Source of the DNA: Gammaproteobacteria bacterium UBA5338
GTDB lineage: Bacteria > Pseudomonadota > Gammaproteobacteria > Pseudomonadales > UBA5862
Direction of reading: 5' to 3'
Length of the DNA stretch: 17,226 nt
Assembly (NCBI GenBank): GCA_002408105.1
Contig: DHQM01000026.1
Coordinates: 1,836-19,061, forward strand
Under the pieces are notes generated by a model, which did no database searches, was not told the origin of the DNA, and worked only from the letters and a program-made list of their open reading frames with translations. Below are positions 7,637 to 13,620 of the stretch, piece after piece. The position numbers and the translations under genes were made by a program. Position 1 is the first letter of the stretch. Every line of letters begins with the position of its first letter.

Positions 7637-8793
7637 GGCCCGTACCAAAGAGCGCGGACCTGAAGCCACGGCAGGTCGTCGATGGCATCGTTGAGTCGCG
7701 CGCGCAGTGCATCCGCGTCCTGTGCATCGCTCAGCAGGCCGCGTGGCAAGTGCAACTCGACCTGCACGCGTCCTCCCAGATAGTGCAGCACCAACTCCTG
7801 AAGCTGCGTGATTTCAACGATGTCCGCCCACCGCTGCATCAGCAAATGGTGGATTTCGGCCCGTGGCGGGCGCAACGGGGGCGGGCCAGAATCCCCGGCA
7901 GCCTGCATGTCCACATCGTCCTCGGAGTCGATGTGGGGTGTGACGTCCTGCACCGCATGAAAGGCGTCCAGCAGCCGCCGAGACACACAATCGCCAATGT
8001 GGTGGCCCTCGGAGACACTGATCCTCGGGTCGACCTGGATGTGCAAATCGAGGATGACCTTGCTGCCACTGCGCCTGCTGCGCAAGCTGTGAACCGCACG
8101 CACTCCGGGTGTTTCCCCTGCAACCTGATGGATGGCACGCACCTCCTCTTCCGGCAACGCAGTGTCCACCAATTCCAGCAGGCTCGACACCAGCAACTTC
8201 CAGCCTACCCAAGCAATCATCGCGCCGACTCCAAGCGCCGCCAGCGCGTCCACCGCAGGCCAGCCTGCAAGCACCCCCAGACCACCGATCAACACGACAA
8301 CGGAGGACAAAGAATCCGTGCGGCTGTGCCAGGCGTTTGCCACCAGCAGGCTGGAACCGATCCGATTGCCGGCGGCTTTGGTGAAGCGGAATATCCACTC
8401 GTTCACCAGGATGGAAACGCAGGCCACCGCCAGCACCGGCATGCCAAGCGGTGGGGTGGTGGGTGGATTCGCGAGCCGCATCAGCCCTTCGTAGGCCACA
8501 CCCCCAGCGATGGCCATCAACACTGCACCCAGCAGCGTGGTGCCTAAGGTCTCAAAGCGCTCATGGCCATAGGGATGGTCTGCATCGGGTGCCTGGCGCG
8601 CGACCCGTGCGAACAGCAGCACCAACAGGTCAGTCGCCAGATCGGACAGCGAATGCACCCCATCGGCCACCAACGCCGCGGAGTGCGCCACCGCTCCGAC
8701 TGCCAGCTTGAGCAAGGCCAGCAGCGCGTTGAGCAACGCGCCATAGAGGGTCACGCGCGTGGCAGTAGAAATTGCGGTGGCGGGGTCAGACAT
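7633..8793 (-). CDS. Cation diffusion facilitator family transporter with an extended C-terminus
   Basis: This 386-residue inner-membrane protein has the CDF layout of six membrane segments (about residues 12-205). Metal-site motifs H47xxxD51 (VHSLSD) and H156xxxD160 (WHSRTD) are present, plus HPYGHERFE after the second segment. A histidine in the first position, rather than the aspartate of FieF, is usual in zinc-type CDFs, so Zn2+/H+ antiport is likely. The cytoplasmic ferredoxin-like domain spans about 212-290. About 95 further residues resemble a second, degenerate copy of that domain. The stop overlaps the GH13 start as ATGA, so both genes form one minus-strand operon. The start ATG 8793 lacks a clear ribosome binding site. 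The link to glucosylglycerate metabolism is unexplained. Confidence 0.9.
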   Translation of the reverse strand: MSDPATAISTATRVTLYGALLNALLALLKLAVGAVAHSAALVADGVHSLSDLATDLLVLLFARVARQAPDADHPYGHERFETLGTTLLGAVLMAIAGGVAYEGLMRLANPPTTPPLGMPVLAVACVSILVNEWIFRFTKAAGNRIGSSLLVANAWHSRTDSLSSVVVLIGGLGVLAGWPAVDALAALGVGAMIAWVGWKLLVSSLLELVDTALPEEEVRAIHQVAGETPGVRAVHSLRSRRSGSKVILDLHIQVDPRISVSEGHHIGDCVSRRLLDAFHAVQDVTPHIDSEDDVDMQAAGDSGPPPLRPPRAEIHHLLMQRWADIVEITQLQELVLHYLGGRVQVELHLPRGLLSDAQDADALRARLNDAIDDLPWLQVRALWYGP

Positions 8794-8967
8794 CCTGGGG
8801 CAGACTGCGGCAGTTGCTGTGGAGACAATTGATGGGGTGGCCGAGGGTGAGAGTCACTTTCGAGTACAGCGCTACTCGACGCCTGAACCCGCCTTCTGCG
8901 GTTGGATTGTGGCGCGGAAAAATACCATAGGCGGCGGCGGACTCCAAAACCGGCCCACCACTGCGTT

Positions 8968-8991
8968 TTCCTTGACGAATTCCTTGACGAA
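8968..8991. repeat. Perfect 12-bp tandem direct repeat (TTCCTTGACGAA x2)
   Basis: TTCCTTGACGAA occurs twice head to tail at 8968-8979 and 8980-8991. It lies about 175 bases upstream of the CDF start. Each copy contains a TTGACG hexamer on the plus strand, but neither has a good -10 partner. A binding site for a tandem-binding regulator is possible. Confidence 0.8.
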
Positions 8992-9021
8992 CGGGCCAAT
9001 CTGGGGTTTGGGGTTGCGAGG

Positions 9022-9030
9022 TTATGCACA
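9022..9030 (+). promoter_or_regulatory. DnaA-box consensus match
   Basis: TTATGCACA matches the E. coli DnaA-box consensus TTATNCACA at all positions. It lies upstream of the AT-rich stretch. Confidence 0.5.
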
Positions 9031-9108
9031 TCACGGGCCATCCTCGATCAGTTGTCAAGAGTTTGAAACAATGATCTCTGAAACCCAGACACTGTTTGTA
9101 AGGCAATG

Positions 9109-9151
9109 TTTTTTAATGACATTTTAATTGATCGAAATTTAAACAATTTGC
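9109..9151. other. AT-rich stretch with 11-bp-spaced TTTTAAT repeats
   Basis: About 43 bases are roughly 80 percent A+T, in strong contrast to the GC-rich surroundings. TTTTAAT occurs at 9111-9117 and again at 9122-9128, 11 bases apart, and a GATC lies at 9130-9133. Such stretches beside DnaA boxes can act as unwinding elements, but could equally be a promoter region. Confidence 0.6.
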
Positions 9152-9172
9152 TGAGAAGCACAGTTTACGCAT

Positions 9173-9188
9173 GGTAACGACAGTTACC
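9173..9188. repeat. Inverted repeat GGTAAC-N4-GTTACC
   Basis: A perfect 6-bp inverted repeat with a GACA spacer lies just before the DnaA-box-like pair. The core GTTAC/GTAAC recurs at 9235, 9256 and 9300. A dimeric regulator's operator is possible. Confidence 0.6.
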
Positions 9189-9194
9189 GACCAC

Positions 9195-9215
9195 TTATCC
9201 AGGAAGTTATCCACA
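9195..9215 (+). promoter_or_regulatory. Pair of DnaA-box-like sites
   Basis: TTATCCACA at 9207-9215 is the canonical high-affinity DnaA box. TTATCCAGG at 9195-9203, 12 bases upstream in the same orientation, matches it at seven of nine positions. Confidence 0.55.
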
Positions 9216-9234
9216 GGCCCTGTGAGTAGAACGC

Positions 9235-9260
9235 GTAACCCCGCGTGACGCCAGGGTTAC
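9235..9260. repeat. Inverted repeat GTAACCC-N12-GGGTTAC
   Basis: Perfect 7-bp arms at 9235-9241 and 9254-9260 are separated by 12 bases. The arms share the GTTAC core with the repeat at 9173-9188. Confidence 0.55.
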
Positions 9261-9350
9261 AGCCGCGTTGCCGAATCCGCGGGAAAAAAATGCTTGACGG
9301 TTACCATCGATTTTGCGCACTTCATGGGAGAGGTAAGGTGCCCGATATGG

Positions 9351-9387
9351 GTGCATCGCTCGCCGATATTGATCGGCAGCGGTGCGC
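9351..9387. other. Long stem-loop in the region upstream of the FKBP gene
   Basis: The arms 9351-9367 and 9372-9387 pair over about 16 positions around an ATTG loop. The inner six pairs are perfect (GCCGAT with ATCGGC); C9361 is bulged and two T-G wobbles lie further out. No T tract follows in either direction, so it is not a standard intrinsic terminator. It could be part of a small RNA or of a structured leader for the downstream gene. Confidence 0.5.
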
Positions 9388-9494
9388 TTGCAATCCGCTT
9401 GGCCGGGCCCCTATCTTAGTTCTTAGGCGTCTGCGGCCTTCCGGTCGGCCGTGTGACCTTGCGGGCGTGGATATGACTAGAATGGCCATGAATA

Positions 9495-10208
9495 ATGATC
9501 CATAACCAAATGATTAAAAATACTATTTGTTGCCTTATCTGTGGCCTCGTATCAGCGTGGGCCTCGGCGGCTCAACCCGGGGACGCACACGCAGGTGCGC
9601 TTCCCTATGAGTTGGGTTACCAACTCGGCCAGTGGTGGTCACAGTGGCAGGGCGAACCCCCGGACGGAGCCTCACTCACCCGTGGGTTTGAAGATGGCAT
9701 CGCGGGTGTGGCGCGTCGTCGACCGGAACAGGCGGTCGAAGACGCATGGGCTGCGCTGCAGGCGGAGTACGCGAGACAACACACCGCGCAAGCGGAGCGT
9801 CAGCTCGCCATGGGGGAAGGCTGGCGTGACGCCTACGCCCAGCAGGTCGCGGTGCGGGAGCTGGAGAGTGGCACCCTGTACCGGGTGCTGAGCCGGAGCG
9901 AAGGCCCGCGGCCTGCCCTCCGTGATCGGGTGTTGGTGCACTATCGGGCCAGCCTACCGGACGGCCGTGTGTTGGCTGACAGTTTTGTGACCGGAAAACC
10001 CGTTCAGGTGCGGGTCGAAGACACCTTTTCTGGTTGGCGCGATGCCCTTCAGCAGATGACAGTCGGGTCGCGCTGGGAGTTGGTGATTCCGCCTGAAGCG
10101 GCGTTCGGCGTGACACCTCCGCACCCGGACATCCCGCCCAACGCCACCATGATCATCCAGGTCGAATTGGTCGACTTGCTCGGTTCGGCTGTGCCCGCTG
10201 GATCCTGA
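9495..10208 (+). CDS. FKBP-type peptidyl-prolyl cis-trans isomerase, exported (FkpA/Mip-like)
   Basis: The 237-residue protein has an N-terminal signal peptide: a lysine at residue 8, a hydrophobic stretch to about 22, and a likely cleavage after ASA near residue 25. The mature protein is therefore expected in the periplasm. Residues about 35-125 are a helical region like the FKBP N-terminal dimerisation domain, including GYQLGQ and GFEDGIAG. The isomerase domain spans about 140-230, with VHYRASLPDGRVLADS, FSGWRDAL, WELVIPPEAAFG and DIPPNATMIIQVEL. It catalyses proline isomerisation and may act as a folding chaperone. ATG 9510 (residue 6) is an equally good start, placing the lysine directly after the methionine. 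Neither start has a clear ribosome binding site. Confidence 0.88.
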   Translation: MIHNQMIKNTICCLICGLVSAWASAAQPGDAHAGALPYELGYQLGQWWSQWQGEPPDGASLTRGFEDGIAGVARRRPEQAVEDAWAALQAEYARQHTAQAERQLAMGEGWRDAYAQQVAVRELESGTLYRVLSRSEGPRPALRDRVLVHYRASLPDGRVLADSFVTGKPVQVRVEDTFSGWRDALQQMTVGSRWELVIPPEAAFGVTPPHPDIPPNATMIIQVELVDLLGSAVPAGS

Positions 10209-10213
10209 TTCCT

Positions 10214-10229
10214 CTCCCAAGGTTGGGAG
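10214..10229. terminator. Hairpin between convergent genes, possible bidirectional terminator
   Basis: CTCCCAA at 10214-10220 pairs with TTGGGAG at 10223-10229. It fills most of the 27-base gap between the FKBP stop and the opposing SH3-protein stop. The stem is short and no T tract follows, so termination activity is uncertain. Confidence 0.4.
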
Positions 10230-10235
10230 CCAGCT

Positions 10236-10913
10236 TCAAGCCCATTCAGTATTTTTGCGCCGCGGGCGCATGTACGGCAGGATCAGCCCCAAGACCAGCC
10301 CCAATAAGATGGCCCCCGCGCCGAAATAGAATTCGTTGCTGGCGACCTTTTGTTCGAGTTGGCTGACCTTGGCTTGGGCCAATTCGAGGTTGTCCTTCAT
10401 CTGCTGGTTCTGTTGCAGCAGCTGCCGGTTCTGGGCATCGGTCTGGATGGCGTTGGCCGACAGCGTACGGATTTCCTGTAACTGCAGCGCCAAGGTCTCT
10501 GTTTCCTGCTGCAGAGCCTCATATTGGGCGCTGAGCCCTTCGTGCTTGGCTTCAAGCTCCGTGTAGGCCGCTCGGCTCTCTTCCAAGGCCGACTGGGCGG
10601 CAGTCAGGGCTGCGTTTGCTTCGCGCAGTCGGATCGAAAAAGGCGCCGAACGGCGCAGGTAGTTGGCGCGTAGCCAACCTTCTTCGGCACCGACTTTTGC
10701 TTTGACCCAACCGTCCTCTGTTTCTCCGAGCAACTCGACCTCGGTACCGCTGTCCAGCAACTGAAGAATGCGCCACTGGGAGCCTGGTCCTGCGCGGAAA
10801 TCAAACCGCCAACTGTCGGTGACGTAGGCTGTTTCCGCGGCGGCCGGTACGGCCCAGGTGCTGGCCAGAACGGCGAGGAGTGTAACCGACGCTGTGGTCC
10901 TCAGAAGACGCAC
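10236..10913 (-). CDS. SH3-domain membrane-anchored protein (TIGR04211/YgiM-like)
   Basis: The 225-residue product starts with a signal peptide (RLLRTTASVTLLAVLAST, cleavage near VPAAA-ET). A bacterial SH3 domain follows at about residues 30-90 (FRAGPGSQWRILQLLDSGTEVELL, GWVKAKVGAEEGWLRANYL). Next come a long coiled coil rich in Gln and Glu (about 100-195), a C-terminal membrane segment (about 199-217) and a basic tail, MRPRRKN. This layout matches the E. coli YgiM family, whose SH3 domain is thought to sit in the periplasm; its precise role is not established. I chose GTG 10913 because a perfect AGGAGG lies 7 bases upstream (10926-10921 on the minus strand). An in-frame start at 10985 would put 24 extra residues before the signal peptide. 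Confidence 0.87.
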   Translation of the reverse strand: MRLLRTTASVTLLAVLASTWAVPAAAETAYVTDSWRFDFRAGPGSQWRILQLLDSGTEVELLGETEDGWVKAKVGAEEGWLRANYLRRSAPFSIRLREANAALTAAQSALEESRAAYTELEAKHEGLSAQYEALQQETETLALQLQEIRTLSANAIQTDAQNRQLLQQNQQMKDNLELAQAKVSQLEQKVASNEFYFGAGAILLGLVLGLILPYMRPRRKNTEWA

Positions 10914-10945
10914 CAAGAAGCCTCCTATCGACTGTAAAAACCACC

Positions 10946-10951
10946 ATTGTA
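10946..10951 (-). promoter_or_regulatory. Candidate -10 element for the SH3-protein gene
   Basis: Read on the minus strand this is TACAAT, five of six matches to the sigma-70 -10 consensus. Transcription would begin about 25 bases before GTG 10913, ahead of the AGGAGG site. The -35 region 17 bases upstream is poor (TTCTGG). Confidence 0.45.
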
Positions 10952-11005
10952 TCCGTGGCAGGCGGACACCAGAAGCACGGGCCATCGGTTGCTGCAGCGC
11001 GGCGG

Positions 11006-11305
11006 TCAGGGCAGTACTTGTTTGAACGGCTTCACCAGCACTTCGGCATAGACCCCACCTTGCTTGTACGGGTCGGCTGCTGCCCAGGCTTTAGCGGCGT
11101 CAAGGGAGGCAAACTCCGCCACCACCAAACTGCCGTTGTATCCGGCGGGGCCTGGGTCGGGAGAATCGATGGCAGGGTGGGGACCGGCCAGCACCAGGCG
11201 ACCCTCCTCTTGAAGGCTGCGCAGGCGCTCTAGGTGCGCTGGGCGGTGGCGCTGCCGGAGCGCCAGGCTGTCCTCGACGTCAGTGGACAGGATTGCATAC
11301 AGCAT
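11006..11305 (-). CDS. yciI: YciI family protein
   Basis: This 99-residue protein has the YciI pattern: [37 protein letters not shown], a glycine-rich turn, [22 protein letters not shown] and [10 protein letters not shown]. The family folds as a ferredoxin-like dimer with a conserved His-Asp pair that suggests an enzyme, but the substrate is unknown. The length matches E. coli YciI (about 98 residues). The gene lies 42 bases after yciB on the same strand, and the two are probably co-transcribed, as in many gammaproteobacteria. The ribosome binding site is weak. Confidence 0.88.
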   Translation of the reverse strand: MLYAILSTDVEDSLALRQRHRPAHLERLRSLQEEGRLVLAGPHPAIDSPDPGPAGYNGSLVVAEFASLDAAKAWAAADPYKQGGVYAEVLVKPFKQVLP

Positions 11306-11347
11306 CGTTCGGCGGCCTATTGACGGGCAAAGAAAGGGTGAATCCTA

Positions 11348-11914
11348 TCAGGGCGTCTTGCTGGGGGCTTCGGTGGCACTGCTGGACTCGGTTTCGCGAA
11401 TGTAGCGCAGCAAGTAGATGGTTTGGCCGACCAGAAAAAGGAGCGTTAAACCCAGGCTGCCGAAGACCTTGAAATCCACCCAGATGCCCGGATGCCAGAA
11501 GGCGACGTACAGGTTGGCCGTCCCGGTCACGACAAACAACCCGACCCAGGCCAGGTTCAATCGGTTCCAAACCGCTTTGGGCAGCTCGATTGCGTGCCCC
11601 ATGGCACGCTCGATGAGGCTGCGGTCGGTGAGGAGCTGGCTGCCAAGAAAGACCAGCGCGAAAAGCCAGTTGACCAGTGGTGCTTTCCACTTGAGAAAGG
11701 TTTCGTCACGCAAGGCCAGCGTCAATCCGCCAAACAGAAGCACGGCGGCCAGCGTGGCCCAGTGGCTTTTCTGCAGCCTTCGGTGGCGCAGCCAAAGGTA
11801 GCCGTAGTGGAGGCCGGTTGCGCCGATCAGAACGGCGGTTGCGACATAGATGTCGAACAGCTTGTACGCGACGAAAAAGAAGATCAGCGGGAGGAAGTCG
11901 AAGAGCTGCTGCAT
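11348..11914 (-). CDS. yciB: Inner membrane protein YciB (septation protein A family)
   Basis: The 188-residue protein has about five hydrophobic segments (approximately residues 5-40, 52-68, 78-97, 119-138 and 149-170). Family motifs include MQQLFDFLPLIFFFVAYKL at the N-terminus, the loop FLKWKAPLVNWLFALVFLGSQ, and WNRLNLAWVGLFVVTGTANLYVA. YciB (also called IspZ) affects cell-envelope integrity and interacts with elongation and division proteins in E. coli; its molecular activity is unknown. The acidic, serine-rich tail is not part of the conserved core. The gene starts only 29 bases from the divergent rnm gene. Confidence 0.93.
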   Translation of the reverse strand: MQQLFDFLPLIFFFVAYKLFDIYVATAVLIGATGLHYGYLWLRHRRLQKSHWATLAAVLLFGGLTLALRDETFLKWKAPLVNWLFALVFLGSQLLTDRSLIERAMGHAIELPKAVWNRLNLAWVGLFVVTGTANLYVAFWHPGIWVDFKVFGSLGLTLLFLVGQTIYLLRYIRETESSSATEAPSKTP

Positions 11915-11943
11915 GGCCGAACCCAGGGTGACAGAGTGATACC

Positions 11944-12900
11944 ATGCAGTCTATGAACCCCAACGCATCGCCGCAACGCTTCGACCTACACTGCCACTCC
12001 ACGGCCTCCGATGGCGTCCTCAGTCCCCAGGAGATTCTGGAGCGGGCCGACGCCCAAGGCGTTGCCCTGCTTGCGATCACTGACCACGATACGGTGGCAG
12101 GGGTGCGCGCCCTGCTGGATGCGGATTTTGCCGTCGGCACAGCCCTGTTGCCGGGAATCGAATTGACCTGCACAGATGGCCAGCGGGTGCTGCACTTGGT
12201 CGGTTTGGGCATTGATGTCGATGATGGCACCCTGGGGCAGCACCTCGACACGCTCATTGCCACGCGCATGGAACGGGCCGATTCGATTCTCGACCAGTTG
12301 AGAAAGAGGCGGCTGCCACTGGAGTGGAGCCAGGTCGAGGCGGCGGCGGGTGGAGCCCCTCCAGGGCGTGTCCACTTCGCTCGCGTCCTGGTCGAATGTG
12401 GCGCGGCAGATTCGGTCTCACAAGCCTTCAAGCGCTACCTTGCGGACGGCAAGTTGAGGCTTGGCAACACCCCATGGCCCAGCCTGGACTCCGCCGTCGC
12501 GGCCATCATCGGGGCGGGGGGCGTCGCTGTGCTGGCCCACCCGCGCCACTACAACTTGACCAGAACACGGGCTCTGGCCTTGCTGCGCCGCTTCGTGTCC
12601 GCGGGCGGGGAGGCGATCGAAGTGATCTCGGGTGCCAACAGCCCGCTCAATGATATTCAGCGGTGGAGCCGGACGGCGGACGAGCTGGGGTTGCTGGTGT
12701 CGGCAGGCAGTGACTTTCACGCCCCGAGCAGCTGGTGTGAACTGGGGAAATTTCCGTCGCTGCCGGGGTGCAATGCGCCGGTCTGGGAGCACCCCAAGCT
12801 GCATCGCTGGGTCGACGCTGAGGTTGGTCGGTTGGTGTGCGGCGCCGCGTTCGCCGACATGGGCCGGTCGCACGCGGCGGATGAGAGGAACAACGCATGA
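11944..12900 (+). CDS. rnm: RNase AM / 5'-3' exoribonuclease and nucleotide phosphatase YciV (PHP domain)
   Basis: The 318-residue protein is a PHP-domain phosphoesterase. Metal-binding residues are visible: H16 and H18 in DLHCHST, D23, H48 in ITDHDT, E73 in PGIELT, H199 in LAHPRHYN, and D257 and H259 in SAGSDFHAP. E. coli YciV hydrolyses 3',5'-nucleoside bisphosphates, trims short RNAs 5' to 3' and takes part in rRNA 5'-end maturation. ATG 11953 (residue 4) is an alternative start; neither has a clear ribosome binding site. The stop overlaps the yciO start as ATGA, and the YciV-YciO pairing is also found in E. coli. Confidence 0.9.
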   Translation: MQSMNPNASPQRFDLHCHSTASDGVLSPQEILERADAQGVALLAITDHDTVAGVRALLDADFAVGTALLPGIELTCTDGQRVLHLVGLGIDVDDGTLGQHLDTLIATRMERADSILDQLRKRRLPLEWSQVEAAAGGAPPGRVHFARVLVECGAADSVSQAFKRYLADGKLRLGNTPWPSLDSAVAAIIGAGGVAVLAHPRHYNLTRTRALALLRRFVSAGGEAIEVISGANSPLNDIQRWSRTADELGLLVSAGSDFHAPSSWCELGKFPSLPGCNAPVWEHPKLHRWVDAEVGRLVCGAAFADMGRSHAADERNNA

Positions 12901-13529
12901 GCCAGTACTTTCAGGTCCACCCGGACAACCCGCAGCGGCGCTTGCTGCGTCAATCGGTAGACATCCTGGGGCGAGATGGGGTCATTGCTTACCCCTCAGA
13001 TTCGGCCTATGCGCTCGGTTGTCGAGTCGGCAACAAACAGGGGGCCGATCGCATTCGCCAGCTGCGTCGACTGCCGCCGGAGCACAACTTTACCCTGGTG
13101 TGCCGTGACCTCTCCGAGTTGGCGACCTATGCCAAGGTCGACAACGATGTATTTCGGCTCCTGAAAACCCACACGCCGGGCCCCTATACCTTCCTGCTGA
13201 CGGCAACCAAAGAGGTGCCGCGGCGGTTGGTGCACCCGAAGCGAAAAACCATTGGCATCCGGGTGCCTGACCACCGCATCGTCCAAGCACTGCTCGAGGA
13301 GATGGGCGAACCGCTCATGAGCGTGAGCTTGATTCTCCCCGGAGAGGACGCGCCCATGAACGACCCTGTCGAGATCCGCACCCAGTTGGAACACCAGCTG
13401 GACTTGGTGATTGATGGCGGGACCTGTCCCGCTGTGCCGACCACTGTGGTTGACTTGTCCGAACGCCCACGAATTTTGCGCTACGGGGGGGGCGATCCGA
13501 CGCCGTTCGAAGCGCTCACGGACGAATGA
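12897..13529 (+). CDS. yciO: YciO family protein (Sua5/YrdC-like)
   Basis: The 210-residue protein matches E. coli YciO along its length, beginning MSQYFQVHPDNPQRRLL. It has YPSDSAYALGC (32-42), RQLPxxHNFTL-like RRLPPEHNFTLVCRDLSEL, THTPGPYTFLL, and PTTVVDLSERPRILRYGGGD. YciO shares the fold of the Sua5/TsaC threonylcarbamoyl-adenylate synthases but is a separate branch. Whether it makes that intermediate in cells is debated, so I would not call it TsaC. It is translationally coupled to rnm by the ATGA overlap. Confidence 0.9.
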   Translation: MSQYFQVHPDNPQRRLLRQSVDILGRDGVIAYPSDSAYALGCRVGNKQGADRIRQLRRLPPEHNFTLVCRDLSELATYAKVDNDVFRLLKTHTPGPYTFLLTATKEVPRRLVHPKRKTIGIRVPDHRIVQALLEEMGEPLMSVSLILPGEDAPMNDPVEIRTQLEHQLDLVIDGGTCPAVPTTVVDLSERPRILRYGGGDPTPFEALTDE

Positions 13530-13551
13530 AGCCAAACGCGGCGGACGGGCT

Positions 13552-13557
13552 TATACT
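13552..13557 (+). promoter_or_regulatory. Candidate -10 element for trpS
   Basis: TATACT is five of six matches to the sigma-70 -10 consensus and lies 23 bases after the yciO stop. The -35 region at 17 bases spacing (AAGCCA) is weak. Transcription from here would give a leader of about 55-60 bases before the TTG start. Confidence 0.4.
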
Positions 13558-13620
13558 GTCGCGTTTGCGCCCACCTTCAGCAGCCTGGTGGTTGCACCAT
13601 TTGGACCGAGAGAGCCCAGT

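Larger units (their letters stand above)
8794..9494. other. 701-bp intergenic region with DnaA-box-like sites, repeats and a hairpin; no convincing gene
   Basis: This region lies between the divergent starts of the CDF gene (minus) and the FKBP gene (plus). It is by far the longest non-coding stretch here, and its middle is much richer in A and T than the flanks. It holds a 12-bp tandem repeat, two exact matches to the DnaA-box consensus plus one partial match, three GATC sites between 9046 and 9133, five GTTAC/GTAAC cores and a long hairpin. The open frame 9245-9505 has codon use unlike the neighbouring genes and no recognisable protein, so I do not call it. Confidence 0.8.

Noticed and set aside
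9030..9058. Minus-strand TTGACA at 9058-9053 as a promoter for the CDF operon
   Set aside because: The -35 is perfect, but the hexamer at 17-bp spacing (CGTGAT) matches only three of six, and it overlaps a DnaA-box-like site.
9263..9290. CCGCG...CGCGG hairpin followed by seven A bases as a terminator
   Set aside because: On the plus strand an A tract follows rather than T, and on the minus strand the T tract would precede the hairpin.
9251..9385. Short strings resembling E. coli 6S RNA (GGGTTACAGCC and GCCGATAT)
   Set aside because: They occur in the opposite order to 6S RNA and the closing rod structure is not evident.
9478..9483. TAGAAT as a -10 element for the FKBP gene
   Set aside because: It lies only 11 bases before ATG 9495 and has no fitting -35; it would require a nearly leaderless transcript, so support is too thin.
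9245..9505. 86-codon plus-strand frame in the large intergenic region
   Set aside because: It starts with GTG inside an inverted repeat, lacks the strong third-position GC bias of neighbouring genes, resembles no known family and overlaps the start of the FKBP gene.
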